Source of the DNA: G965205525 sp965205525
Lineage (GTDB): Bacteria > Pseudomonadota > Gammaproteobacteria > JABABF01
Assembly (NCBI GenBank): GCA_965205525.1
Contig: OZ242171.1
Coordinates: forward strand, 992,001-1,056,000
DNA: 64,000 nucleotides
Direction of reading: 5' to 3'
The number at the start of each line of letters is the position of its first letter. Position 1 is the stretch's first letter. Positions 25,282 through 33,862 of this stretch are shown in pieces. Made by a program: the position numbers and the translations under genes. Below the pieces are notes generated by a model, which was not told the origin of the DNA, did no database searches, and saw only the letters and a list, made by a program, of their open reading frames with translations.

Positions 25282-26079
25282 ATGGCCAGATTAAAGGGAA
25301 AGAAAGCACTCATCACCGGGCTTGCTTCGGGGATTGGAGCAGCCTGTGCAAAGCGTTTTATCCGGGAAGGAGCGGAAGTGGCGGGCTTGGATGTCAACCC
25401 CTTGCCAGAGGCCCTGCAGAAAACCCTGGGCGCCTCCGTGGCGCACTTCCAAGGGGATGTGACCCAGGAAGCGGACGTGCAGACGGCGGTGGAAAAGGCA
25501 GCCGCCAAGCTGGGGGGGCTGGATATTCTCGTCAATGCCGCCGGGGTCGGCAGTGGCGGACCGAGTGAGGAGATAGAAATGGAGGAATGGGACCGGGTGA
25601 TGAACATCAATGTGAAAGGCACCTTCTTGGCAACAAAGCACACGATCCCTCACATGATGAAACAGAGGGCAGGCAGCATTGTCAACCTCGGCAGCATTGA
25701 GGGCATGGAAGGCTTCAGCGCTTCTCTCGTGTACGGCACCAGCAAGGGAGCCGTGATCCAGCTGAGCCGCAACTTGGCCACCGATTTTGCCGAGCACGGT
25801 ATTCGGGTCAACTGCGTTTGCCCGGGGGCGATTGATACCCCGCTCACCGCCATCCTCAAGGAAAAATCGCTGCAGCCGATCCGACGTCAGATGGAAGGGC
25901 ACCACCTGATGCGCCGCTTCGGCCAGCCGGAAGAAATCGCCAATGCAATTCTCTTCTTAGCCTCGGATGAAGCCTCCTTTGTCACCGGTCTGATCATGCC
26001 GGTGGACGGCGGCTACACAGCGGGACGGCAATACGATCTCTCCAGCGCAGGAGAATGGGGAGAAACAGAGGGCGGTTAG
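25282..26079 (+). CDS. Short-chain dehydrogenase/reductase (glucose/ribitol type)
   Basis: A classical SDR of 265 residues. Cofactor motif ITGLASGIG at 11-19, NAAG at 85-88, and catalytic Ser138, Tyr151 and Lys155 (YGTSK). Asp37 after the second strand (GLDVN) favours NAD(H). The C-terminal PVDGGYTAG is typical of 3-oxoacyl-ACP reductase-like and hydroxysteroid dehydrogenase members. GGAGA precedes the ATG. It stands alone as a divergent transcript opposite usp, with its own probable control region. The substrate is not decided; nearby HsaA-like and dienelactone hydrolase genes suggest a catabolic role. Confidence 0.92.
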   Translation: MARLKGKKALITGLASGIGAACAKRFIREGAEVAGLDVNPLPEALQKTLGASVAHFQGDVTQEADVQTAVEKAAAKLGGLDILVNAAGVGSGGPSEEIEMEEWDRVMNINVKGTFLATKHTIPHMMKQRAGSIVNLGSIEGMEGFSASLVYGTSKGAVIQLSRNLATDFAEHGIRVNCVCPGAIDTPLTAILKEKSLQPIRRQMEGHHLMRRFGQPEEIANAILFLASDEASFVTGLIMPVDGGYTAGRQYDLSSAGEWGETEGG

Positions 26080-26118
26080 CGCCGACACACCCCCTGCGTA
26101 TTCTGCTGCAATGGCAGG

Positions 26119-26146
26119 GCGCTCTGCCGGATGCGGCCGGCAGCGC
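26119..26146. terminator. Hairpin between convergent genes, possible bidirectional terminator
   Basis: CTGCCGG (26124-26130) pairs with CCGGCAG (26137-26143) over a six-base loop, with further GCG/CGC pairing outside. It lies between the convergent SDR and dienelactone hydrolase genes. No T-run follows, so the call is weak. Confidence 0.35.
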
Positions 26147-26179
26147 TATTTCCCGGCAAGCGCTCTGCTTTCTGCCGCC

Positions 26180-26890
26180 CTAGGCCAACGCTTCTTCTAA
26201 GAAATCGCTCATTGCCTGCCAGGAGCGGCGGGCGGCCGCATGGTTGTAGCAGCTGCCCTCCTCCGGGCTGTTTACACGCGGGTTAGTGAAGCTGTGCATG
26301 ACGCCCCCGTAGGCGTGCAGCTGCCAATCTGCCCCCGCCTCATTCATCTCCTGCTCAAAGTTCAGCACCTGCTCCGGCGGCACCATCGGGTCTGCCTCGC
26401 CGTGGAGGACCAGGACCAGGGGGGTAATTTTTTCCCTCGCCATATTCGGATCCGGGCTCAGCAGGCCGTGGAAACTGACCACCCCTCGGAGCTGGGCGCC
26501 GCTGCGGGCCAGCTCCAGCACCGTGGCGCCTCCGAAGCAGTAGCCGATGGCGGCGATTCGCTCTGGGTCGGCATCCTGCAGCTTGGCCGCCGCCGCCAGC
26601 GCAGCCTGCACCCGCAAGCGCAGAGGACCTCGATCTTCCACCAGAGGCAGCATTTTCTTCATGGCCTCTTCCTTGGTGGAGATAACTTCGCCCCCACCGT
26701 ATACATCCACGGCAAAGGCCAGATAGCCCATCTCGGCCAGTCTTTCAGCCTGGCTCTGCTCAAAGGGACCGCAGCCGGAGTAGGCGTGGCAGACAATCAC
26801 GACCGGGTGGGGTCCCGCCGTTTCCGGCCATATCGCCTGGCCTTGCATGGTGATGCCATCTGCACTGTATTCCACGGTCTCTTTTTTCAT
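26180..26890 (-). CDS. Dienelactone hydrolase family protein
   Basis: An alpha/beta hydrolase of the dienelactone hydrolase group, 236 residues. The nucleophile is Cys118 in GYCFGG, followed by Asp167 (HGEADPMVP) and His199 (VMHSFTNP), a complete Cys-Asp-His triad. No signal peptide, so cytoplasmic. The start ATG has AGGCAG upstream. It is convergent with the SDR and divergent from the HsaA-like gene. The true substrate may be a lactone or an ester; many family members are not involved in chloroaromatic degradation, so the name only reflects the fold. Confidence 0.92.
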   Translation of the reverse strand: MKKETVEYSADGITMQGQAIWPETAGPHPVVIVCHAYSGCGPFEQSQAERLAEMGYLAFAVDVYGGGEVISTKEEAMKKMLPLVEDRGPLRLRVQAALAAAAKLQDADPERIAAIGYCFGGATVLELARSGAQLRGVVSFHGLLSPDPNMAREKITPLVLVLHGEADPMVPPEQVLNFEQEMNEAGADWQLHAYGGVMHSFTNPRVNSPEEGSCYNHAAARRSWQAMSDFLEEALA

Positions 26891-27070
26891 AATGCTGCCT
26901 GTCAGCGGTTAAAGTGGGAGAATTATAAACACAAACGCCAGCTTTGTCGGGAAGCCTCCCTGCCCTTCCAGCCAAGCCCGGCCCCGTCCGATGGCCTCGC
27001 CACCGTCCTCGCTTGAAAACCGCTGGTCCGGCGGATATAGTGAACTCTCCTGGACACAAGGAAAAATGCA

Positions 27071-28276
27071 ATGACCAAACCCGCCCGGATTCCCGACAAC
27101 CTCCCCCCAGAGAGCACCGAGAAGAGTGTTCGCCGGAGGGAGCTGTACGCAGCGGTGGACAGAATTCTGCCCGCTATTCAAGAGCGGGAAGAGCAGACCA
27201 GGGAGCTGCGTCGCCTGCCCGATGAAACGGTCAAAGAGCTGAAGGAGAGCGGCTATTTCCGGGTGCTGCAGCCAATGATATACGGCGGTCTGGAGCTGGA
27301 TCCGCAGGATTTCTGCATCCTCAATATCCGCATCGCCGAGGCCTGCATGTCCACCGGCTGGGTCTGCGGCGTGGTCGGCGTGCATCCTTTCCAGCTGGCG
27401 CTGTTTGACCAGCGGGCCCAGGAGGAAGTATGGAGCGACGACCCGGACACTCTGGTCTCCTCTTCCTATGCGCCGGTCGGCAAAGTCAAACGAGTGAAGG
27501 ATGGTTTTCTCTTCAGCGGCCGGTGGGGCTGGTCCAGCGGCTGCGATCACTGTCAATGGGTGCTGTTAGGGGGCATCGTGCCCGATGAGGGGTACCGCAC
27601 CTTTCTCATTCCCCGCAGCGACTATGAGATTGTAGACACTTGGCACGTGATGGGGCTGCAGGGCACGGGCAGCAAGGATGTCGTGGTGAAAGAGACTCTG
27701 GTGCCAGAATATCGCACACACACCCAGCAGGATGGCTACCAGCTGACGAACCCGGGCAATGCCCTGCACACGGCCCCCCTGTTCCGGATTCCCTGGGGAC
27801 AAATTTTTGTGCGCGCGGTCACCAATGCGGCCATTGGCGGCACTAAGCGGGCCCTGGCGCTCTATATGGATGGGGCCCTTAACAAGAGCAGCAGTGATCC
27901 CGCAAAGCTGGCCGGAGACAGTGCCACCCAATCCCTGGTGGCCGAAACCTCCACTGCGATTCACGAATTGGAATCCGTGCTGCATTGCAATTTTCAAGAG
28001 ATGCTGGACTGCGTGAATAAGGGACAGGATATCCCCCTGCCGAGCCGGGTGCGCTCTCGCTACCAAGCATCTTTAGTGGTAGAACGCTGTCTCGCCGTCA
28101 TGGACCGCATGTTCTCTTCGGCCGGCGGACGCTCCGTATTCCTAGACAGCCGCATTCAGAAAAGATTTCTGGACCTGCATACAGCCCGTGCCCACGTGGC
28201 CAACAACCCCGCCAGCTTTGGCCGCAACTACGGCGCTGTGCAGCTGGGCATGGAAAATCAGGATGCCTTTGTATAA
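27071..28276 (+). CDS. Acyl-CoA dehydrogenase-fold flavin-dependent monooxygenase (HsaA-like)
   Basis: 401 residues with the acyl-CoA dehydrogenase/group D flavin monooxygenase fold. An N-terminal helical domain (LPDETVKELKESGYFRVLQP) is followed by a beta domain with SGRWGWSSGCDH and VMGLQGTGSKDVVV, and a C-terminal helical domain ending SAGGRSVF and HTARAHVANNPASFGRNYG. These blocks resemble HsaA/HpaB-type oxygenases rather than true acyl-CoA dehydrogenases, because the catalytic Glu region is absent. Such enzymes need reduced flavin from a partner reductase; none is adjacent. AAGGA precedes the ATG. The aromatic or steroid-like substrate is inferred only from family. Confidence 0.85.
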   Translation: MTKPARIPDNLPPESTEKSVRRRELYAAVDRILPAIQEREEQTRELRRLPDETVKELKESGYFRVLQPMIYGGLELDPQDFCILNIRIAEACMSTGWVCGVVGVHPFQLALFDQRAQEEVWSDDPDTLVSSSYAPVGKVKRVKDGFLFSGRWGWSSGCDHCQWVLLGGIVPDEGYRTFLIPRSDYEIVDTWHVMGLQGTGSKDVVVKETLVPEYRTHTQQDGYQLTNPGNALHTAPLFRIPWGQIFVRAVTNAAIGGTKRALALYMDGALNKSSSDPAKLAGDSATQSLVAETSTAIHELESVLHCNFQEMLDCVNKGQDIPLPSRVRSRYQASLVVERCLAVMDRMFSSAGGRSVFLDSRIQKRFLDLHTARAHVANNPASFGRNYGAVQLGMENQDAFV

Positions 28277-28330
28277 AACCGCATAGCCAATACCCGCCAG
28301 GGTCTGCTCGGTGCATGCCTCTCTCCCAAT

Positions 28331-28723
28331 ATGAAATCCGATGAATCATGCGAGCTGGGCGGAGCCCGGTACCTGAACCTTGCCACCTTCCGCAAGTCCG
28401 GAAAAGAAGTGCGCACCCCCCTGTGGTTTGCGCCCATGGATGGCGCCTGCTACATGTTCACCGCCGGGGACAGCGGCAAAGTCAAGCGGCTTCGCAATTC
28501 ATCCCGGGGCCGCATTGCCCCCTGCAGCACCTTCGGGAAGCCCCGGGGCGAATGGCGGGAAGCCAGGGTCTCATTCCTGGAGCCCGGCTGTCCAGAGCAG
28601 CAAAGAGCCCACCAGGCGCTGCGGAGGCGCTACGGCTGGCAGATGAAACTTTTGGACCTGGGCAGCCGCCTGGCCGGGCGGTTCTCTGCCCGGGCTTGGC
28701 TCAAGGCTGAAATTTCCGAATGA
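28331..28723 (+). CDS. PPOX-class flavin/F420-binding protein
   Basis: 130 residues of the split-barrel pyridoxamine-phosphate-oxidase-like fold. ATFRKSGKEVRTPLWF and YMFTAGDSGKVKRLRNSSRG match the Rv2061-type PPOX group. It may bind FMN, F420 or heme; which one is not decided by sequence. It starts 54 bp after the HsaA-like gene on the same strand, so it could be a helper protein in the same transcript. No signal peptide or membrane segment. Confidence 0.8.
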   Translation: MKSDESCELGGARYLNLATFRKSGKEVRTPLWFAPMDGACYMFTAGDSGKVKRLRNSSRGRIAPCSTFGKPRGEWREARVSFLEPGCPEQQRAHQALRRRYGWQMKLLDLGSRLAGRFSARAWLKAEISE

Positions 28724-28783
28724 AGAATACAGACGGCTCCGCCGGCGCACGTCCCCCTGCTGCTGCATGCCCCGACAGCGGGC

Positions 28784-28813
28784 TTGCATTTCCGCCGCAA
28801 AGAGCCCTATAAT
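28784..28813 (+). promoter_or_regulatory. Predicted sigma-70 promoter of trxA
   Basis: TTGCAT (28784-28789) and a perfect TATAAT (28808-28813) are separated by 18 bp. The predicted transcript starts near 28820 with an untranslated leader of about 60 bases before the trxA ATG. Confidence 0.65.
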
Positions 28814-28882
28814 GCTGTGCCTGCCCGCCTATCAGTATTCAGGGCAGCCCCGGCTTTGCCGGACACCCTGCCCTATCTTCCT

Positions 28883-29209
28883 ATGAGCGAGAAAATTAAC
28901 CACATTAGCGACGACGGCTTTGAACAGGAAGTTCTGCAAGCCGAGACACCGGTATTGGTGGACTTCTGGGCTGAGTGGTGCGGACCCTGCCGGGCGATTG
29001 CACCGGTGCTGGAAGATGTGGCAGAGGACTATACAGGGCGCCTTAAAGTGTGTAAACTGGATATAGATGCCAACCCGAAGAGTGCCTCGCTGTACGGAGT
29101 GCGGAGTATTCCTACCCTGATGCTATTCAAGGGCGGCGTCGCAGAAGGCACCCAGGTAGGCGCCGTGTCCAAAAGCCAGCTGTGCAATTTCGTAGACACC
29201 GTTTTGTAG
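28883..29209 (+). CDS. trxA: Thioredoxin 1
   Basis: A 108-residue cytoplasmic thiol-disulfide reductase. The active site WCGPC is at residues 32-36 (Cys33, Cys36), and the cis-Pro motif SIPTLMLF is present. The length matches the family. The ATG at 28883 is chosen because it starts the conserved fold; the longer open frame overlaps the promoter. trxA directly upstream of rho is a well-known gammaproteobacterial order. It is expected to serve thioredoxin-dependent reductases. Confidence 0.96.
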   Translation: MSEKINHISDDGFEQEVLQAETPVLVDFWAEWCGPCRAIAPVLEDVAEDYTGRLKVCKLDIDANPKSASLYGVRSIPTLMLFKGGVAEGTQVGAVSKSQLCNFVDTVL

Positions 29210-29390
29210 GTATTATTCAGGGCGTCCGCAGCCCAGCACCCGTACTTGTTACCGAACTTTTAAAGACACACAGATCTCCCACCCGCTCCTGCCAATAAGC
29301 ACAGTTAAGTGCGATGACCAGGCGCATATACGACGTTGCTGGTCTCTCGCCTAGCCGACTCACCGCAAGGAAAAAGGAATCCCAAACACC
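29210..29390 (+). other. rho leader region
   Basis: 181 bp between trxA and rho without an ORF. AAGGAAAAAGGA near 29367 supplies the rho ribosome-binding site. rho leaders in enterobacteria mediate autoregulation; C-rich, G-poor stretches here would be compatible, but no clear terminator hairpin with a T-run is visible. Confidence 0.4.
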
Positions 29391-30659
29391 ATGAATCTTA
29401 CCGAACTCAAAGTCAAGCCCACCAAGGAATTGGTTGACATTGCCGCTGCCATGGGACTAGACAGTGTCCCCCGAATGCGCAAGCAAGACATGGTTTTTAA
29501 CATCCTCAAGGCACAGGCCCGCAACGGGGAGAATATATACGGCAACGGTGTTTTGGAAATTATCCAGGACGGCTTCGGCTTTCTGCGCTCGGCGGATTGC
29601 TCCTATCTCGCCGGGCCGGATGATATCTATGTCTCTCCGAACCAGATCAGGCGTTTTCACATGCGAACCGGGGATACGGTCTCGGGCACGATCCGCCCCC
29701 CCAAGGAGGGAGAGAGATATTTTGCCCTCTTGCAAATTGACGATGTCAACCACATGCCCCTAGAGTCCTCCAACCGCCAGGTCAAAACCCTTTTTGAAAA
29801 CCTGACCCCTCTTTTCCCCACTGACAGGATGGTGCTAGAGCAGGGCACCGGTTCCACCGAGGACTTGTCCGGGCGCATCATTGATTTAGTGGCCCCGGTA
29901 GGCAAAGGACAGCGCGGTCTTATCGTGTCGCCGCCGAAAGCCGGCAAGACGCTGATCCTGCAGAACATGGCCCAGGCGATCATCCGCAACAGCCCGGATT
30001 GCTATGTCATTATTCTGCTTATTGACGAGCGGCCCGAAGAGGTCACCGACATGGAGCGCTCGGTGCGCACTGCCGAAGTAGTCGCCAGCACTTTTGACGA
30101 GCCGCCGGCACGACATGTGCAGGTGGCGGAAATGGTCATTGAAAAAGCCAAACGGCTGACAGAAACCCGCAAGGACGTGGTGATCCTCTTGGATTCCATC
30201 ACCCGCTTGGCACGCGCCTACAACACCATCGCTCCCGCCTCCGGCAAGGTGCTTACCGGCGGTGTGGACTCCAATGCCCTGGAGCGGCCGAAACGCTTTT
30301 TCGGCGCGGCCCGCAATGTTGAGGAGGGCGGCAGTCTGACCATCGTCGCCACGGCGCTGATTGATACCGGCTCCAAGATGGACGAAGTGATCTATGAGGA
30401 GTTCAAAGGCACCGGCAACATGGAACTGCATTTGGATCGGAAAATTGCCGAAAAGAGGGTCTACCCCGCCATCAATATCCGGCGCTCCGGCACTCGCAGG
30501 GAAGAACTGCTGACCACCGAGGATGAACTCAAGCGTATTTGGATACTGCGCAAAATTCTCCACGAGATGGAGGATATTTCTGCGGTTGAATTCCTGCTGG
30601 ACCGACTGCGCAAGACAAAAACCAACCAGCAGTTCTTCGATTCCATGACAAGCAAGTAA
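29391..30659 (+). CDS. rho: Transcription termination factor Rho
   Basis: A hexameric RNA helicase that ends transcription at Rho-dependent sites; 422 residues, close to E. coli's 419. The N-terminal helical domain (MNLTELKVKPTKELVDIA) is followed by the cold-shock-like RNA-binding domain with GFGFLRS at 61-67. Walker A is SPPKAGKT near 180-187, Walker B is DVVILLDSITRLARA, the Q-loop follows as GKVLTGGVDSNAL, and the R-loop lies downstream. All catalytic parts are intact. It is monocistronic or shares read-through with lptM. Confidence 0.98.
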   Translation: MNLTELKVKPTKELVDIAAAMGLDSVPRMRKQDMVFNILKAQARNGENIYGNGVLEIIQDGFGFLRSADCSYLAGPDDIYVSPNQIRRFHMRTGDTVSGTIRPPKEGERYFALLQIDDVNHMPLESSNRQVKTLFENLTPLFPTDRMVLEQGTGSTEDLSGRIIDLVAPVGKGQRGLIVSPPKAGKTLILQNMAQAIIRNSPDCYVIILLIDERPEEVTDMERSVRTAEVVASTFDEPPARHVQVAEMVIEKAKRLTETRKDVVILLDSITRLARAYNTIAPASGKVLTGGVDSNALERPKRFFGAARNVEEGGSLTIVATALIDTGSKMDEVIYEEFKGTGNMELHLDRKIAEKRVYPAINIRRSGTRREELLTTEDELKRIWILRKILHEMEDISAVEFLLDRLRKTKTNQQFFDSMTSK

Positions 30660-30687
30660 AGGAAGTCCTGCCTGCAAGGGGCTGTCC

Positions 30688-30798
30688 ATGAAATCCCCTG
30701 CCCTCCTCCTCCTTCTTATCGTGCTTTTGGCCAGCTGCGGGCAGAGAGGGCCTCTGCAGCTGCCCCCAGCGCAGCCCCCTGCCGCCGAGGCACCCTGA
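30688..30798 (+). CDS. lptM: LPS translocon maturation chaperone LptM (YifL family)
   Basis: A 36-residue lipoprotein. A hydrophobic signal (LLLLLIVLL) ends in lipobox LASC (Cys17) and is followed by GQRGPLQLPP, the hallmark of the YifL/LptM family, which helps assemble the LptDE complex in the outer membrane. It lies seven bases upstream of lysA, the conserved position in gammaproteobacteria (lptM-lysA-dapF). No strong ribosome-binding site is seen; AAGGGG lies nine bases upstream. Confidence 0.88.
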   Translation: MKSPALLLLLIVLLASCGQRGPLQLPPAQPPAAEAP

Positions 30799-30804
30799 AA
30801 TAGC

Positions 30805-32085
30805 ATGCCGAGCCCCCGCCCGGCAATAGATGTGCTCTCACCGCACTTCCAATACGTGGGCGGGCAGCTGCATGCCGAAGGCCTGCCCGTGGAGGTGCTG
30901 GTGCAACGCCATGGCACACCTCTGTATATCTACTCCCGAGCCGCACTTGAGGACAACTACCGCCTCTATACCCGCTCCCTCGGCGATTACCCCCACATGA
31001 TCTGCTACTCCGTTAAGGCCAGCAGCAGTCTTGCCATTCTTCACTGCCTCGGCCAGGCCGGCGCCGGTTTTGACGTGGTCTCCGGCGGCGAGCTGGAGCG
31101 GGTGATAGCAGCCGGCGGCCGTGCCGAGCGAGTGGTGTTTTCCGGGGTCGGTAAAACCGCGACAGAACTTGAAAAGGCGCTGGCGGCGGGAGTGCACTGC
31201 ATTAATTTGGAATCGGAAGGTGAACTGGAGCAGCTCGGCAAGATCGCCGCTGCAAATGGCTGCACCGCCAATGTCGCCGTCCGGGTTAATCCGGATATCA
31301 ATGCCGGCGGGCATCCGTATATTGCCACCGGGCACCGGGACAGCAAGTTCGGCATCAGCAGCCAGGAAGCCCTGGCACTCTGCAGGCGCATCGGCGATAT
31401 GCCCCAAATGCAGCTGCGGGGCATCCAGTGTCATCTCGGCTCCCAAGTCCGGGAGGCCGCTCCCCTGCTAGCTGCCCTGGACTGTCTTTTGGCGCTTGCC
31501 GACACCTTGGCCAAGGAAGGGACGCAGCTGGAGCATATCAATGTAGGCGGCGGCATCGGGGTGTGCGAGCAGGAGCAGGCGGCCCCGGATATACCGAAGA
31601 TCCTTGCCTCTCTCATGCAGCGGCTGCAGGGCAGCGGTCTTAGGCTGGTGCTGGAGCCGGGGCGCTCAATTGCCGCGACTGCGGGGCTGCTCGCGGGAAA
31701 GATTTTGTACTTGAAGGAAGAAGGTGCGCGTCGCTACGCCATAGCGGATATCGGTATGAATGATTTCCTGCGCCCGGCTCTTTATGATGGCTGGCACCCG
31801 ATCCTGAATGTCCGCCAGCAGGATGGCAGAGAGGAGAAGAGCTGGGATGTGGCCGGCCCGGTATGCGAAAGCGGCGATGTGCTGGGCCGAGAGCGGAGGC
31901 TCGCACTTTCTCCCGGGAGTCTTATCGCAATCGGGATGGCCGGGGCCTACGGCTTCAGCATGAGTTCTAATTACAACAGCCGTCCCCGTCCGGCAGAGGT
32001 GATGACAGACGGCAAACAGGCGTATATTATTCGGGAGCGGGAGAGTTGCGAAAACCTGATGCAGGGCGAGCACCTGCCGCCGTAA
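30805..32085 (+). CDS. lysA: Diaminopimelate decarboxylase
   Basis: The last step of lysine biosynthesis, meso-diaminopimelate to lysine. 426 residues with a PLP-dependent alanine-racemase-type barrel. The PLP Lys is Lys71 in CYSVKAS; GGGIGV and EPGRSIAATAG bind the phosphate; VAGPVCESGDVLG has the active-site Cys contributed across the dimer; GAYGFSMSSNYN lies near the C terminus. It sits between lptM and dapF, the usual gammaproteobacterial cluster that also feeds peptidoglycan synthesis. Confidence 0.97.
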   Translation: MPSPRPAIDVLSPHFQYVGGQLHAEGLPVEVLVQRHGTPLYIYSRAALEDNYRLYTRSLGDYPHMICYSVKASSSLAILHCLGQAGAGFDVVSGGELERVIAAGGRAERVVFSGVGKTATELEKALAAGVHCINLESEGELEQLGKIAAANGCTANVAVRVNPDINAGGHPYIATGHRDSKFGISSQEALALCRRIGDMPQMQLRGIQCHLGSQVREAAPLLAALDCLLALADTLAKEGTQLEHINVGGGIGVCEQEQAAPDIPKILASLMQRLQGSGLRLVLEPGRSIAATAGLLAGKILYLKEEGARRYAIADIGMNDFLRPALYDGWHPILNVRQQDGREEKSWDVAGPVCESGDVLGRERRLALSPGSLIAIGMAGAYGFSMSSNYNSRPRPAEVMTDGKQAYIIRERESCENLMQGEHLPP

Positions 32086-32120
32086 AAATGAGCAGCCGAA
32101 ATAGAAACCAAGACTCCCTG

Positions 32121-32960
32121 ATGTTTGTCAAGATGCAGGGTGCCGGCAATGACTTCGTGATCATTGACGGGGTCACGCAATCCATCCAGCTGCAGGAGCA
32201 GGAGATCAGGAGAATCGCCGACCGCCGCCTCGGCATCGGCTGTGACCAAGTTCTTCTCCTGGAACCCCCCGCTGCTCCGGAAGCGGATTTCCAAGCCAGA
32301 TTCTATAATGCCGATGGCGGTGAAATCGGGCAGTGCGGGAACGGTGTCCGCTGCCTCGGCCGCTTCATCGTAGAGCGTGGGCTCGCCCCCCGGCGACTCC
32401 TGCGCGTGCAGACTTTAAACGCCGTGCTGGAAGTGGAGGCCCTGGAAAACGGTCGGATGCGCGCTGTGCTGGGCATCCCCGCTCTGGAGCCCTCTGCCCT
32501 GCCCTTCACGGCGGAAACCGCAGCGGTCTGCTATCCGCTGCAGGTGGAAGACGAAGAACAGGAGATCAGTGCTGTGTTCATCGGCAATCCCCACGCCGTG
32601 CTGCAGGTGGAATCTGCGGCCGCCGCGCCGGTCGCCAGACTGGGTGCCCTGCTCGCCACCCATGAGCGTTTCCCGGATGGGGCCAATGTCGGCTTCTTAG
32701 AAGTGCTGGGGCGTGACTCGGTGCGCCTCAGGGTTTTTGAACGGGGGGTCGGCGAAACCCTGGCCTGTGGCAGCGGCGCCTGCGCCGCTGTTGTCGCGGG
32801 ACGCCTGCGCGGCCTTTTGGATAAGCGTGTGCAGGTAGCGATGCCTGGAGGCGACTTGGAAGTGGAATGGGACGGCGAAGGGCAGCCGATCAGCCTGGAG
32901 GGCGATACCGATTTTGTCTTCTGCGGCCGCCTGGGCGAAGCCGCTCTATCTACGCCATGA
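32121..32960 (+). CDS. dapF: Diaminopimelate epimerase
   Basis: Converts LL- to meso-diaminopimelate for lysine and peptidoglycan. Start ATG 32121 gives a 279-residue protein that aligns with the normal N terminus (FVKMQGAGNDFVIIDG); ATG 32088, three bases after lysA, would add eleven residues and cannot be excluded because neither has a good ribosome-binding site. The two catalytic cysteines are Cys72 (GQCGNGVRC) and Cys216 (LACGSGAC). The stop overlaps the start of the next gene by ATGA. Confidence 0.96.
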   Translation: MFVKMQGAGNDFVIIDGVTQSIQLQEQEIRRIADRRLGIGCDQVLLLEPPAAPEADFQARFYNADGGEIGQCGNGVRCLGRFIVERGLAPRRLLRVQTLNAVLEVEALENGRMRAVLGIPALEPSALPFTAETAAVCYPLQVEDEEQEISAVFIGNPHAVLQVESAAAAPVARLGALLATHERFPDGANVGFLEVLGRDSVRLRVFERGVGETLACGSGACAAVVAGRLRGLLDKRVQVAMPGGDLEVEWDGEGQPISLEGDTDFVFCGRLGEAALSTP

Positions 32961-33664
32961 GTACCGGGAAGCACCGGGGCAGAGGACCGGGACAGGAGGA
33001 ACGCTCTGCCGAGCAGGTGGCGGATTACCTGCGCCGTCATCCAGATTTTCTCATGCAGCACCCAGCTCTGGTGGCGGCCCTGCGCTTTGCCAGCACTACA
33101 GACGGCAAAGTGGTGTCCTTGGCAGAAAAGCAGGCAGAGGTTCTGAGGGAGCGCAACCTGGAGATACGCCAGCGCATGGGAGAAGCGCTGGAGACGGCTC
33201 GTCGCAACGAGCTGCTGTTTGAAAACACCAGGCGCCTCAGCTTGGACCTGATGGAGGCGGAGAGCATGGAGGATATCATCGCCATCCTGCACAACAGCCT
33301 GCGACATGATTTCAGCTCCGACACCAGCAGCCTGATCCTATTCGGCGACCCGACAGAGGAAACCTGCGCCCGGGTAGCAGAACTGGAGCAGGCCCAGGCT
33401 TTAATTCCGGGGATTCTCAGGGCTCCACAGCCGGTATGCGGTCTGCTCAGGGAAGAAGAGCTGGAATTTTTATTCCCTGCCAACCGAGAAGTCGGCTCGG
33501 CGACGGCAGCGGTGCTGCTGCAGGGGGACAAGGCCTTAGGTGTGCTCGCAATCGGCAGCTATGATCCCGAGTATTTTCGCAGCGAAATGGGCACGGTATT
33601 TCTGGGCTATATTCGGGATGTTCTGTGTCGGGTGCTCCCCCGCTTCTTCCCGGCCAATTCCTAA
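32957..33664 (+). CDS. DUF484 family protein
   Basis: 235 residues with an N-terminal helical segment (EEVADYL-type: AEQVADYLRRHPDFLMQHP), a coiled coil around residues 50-85 (EKQAEVLRERNLEIRQRM) and a GAF-like domain ending GVLAIGSYDPEYFRSEMGT. This architecture is DUF484, a gammaproteobacterial family found between dapF and xerC; its molecular role is not established. The ATG overlaps the dapF stop, so the two are translationally coupled. Confidence 0.92.
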   Translation: MSTGKHRGRGPGQEERSAEQVADYLRRHPDFLMQHPALVAALRFASTTDGKVVSLAEKQAEVLRERNLEIRQRMGEALETARRNELLFENTRRLSLDLMEAESMEDIIAILHNSLRHDFSSDTSSLILFGDPTEETCARVAELEQAQALIPGILRAPQPVCGLLREEELEFLFPANREVGSATAAVLLQGDKALGVLAIGSYDPEYFRSEMGTVFLGYIRDVLCRVLPRFFPANS

Positions 33665-33862
33665 AGCCCGCCAGAGAGCCGCCGCAATACCCAAGCCGAT
33701 GGACAGATGTCATCTCCCGCCAGCAGCTGGGGCCTGGGCACCCCCCTGCCCGTCTGCTGCCGGCACAGGCACACCTTTAAAGCGGCATGTGCCGCCGACA
33801 CTGCCTGCTGACGGTGAGAGGCTGCATGCCGACCCTCGGCGATGTTTGCACTGGAGCCGGCC
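33665..33862 (+). other. Gap between DUF484 gene and xerC
   Basis: 198 bp without a recognisable ORF on either strand. In many relatives these two genes are nearly contiguous. A GGCGCT-like purine motif GGAGCCGGCC just before 33863 supplies the xerC ribosome-binding site. Nothing else was recognised. Confidence 0.4.
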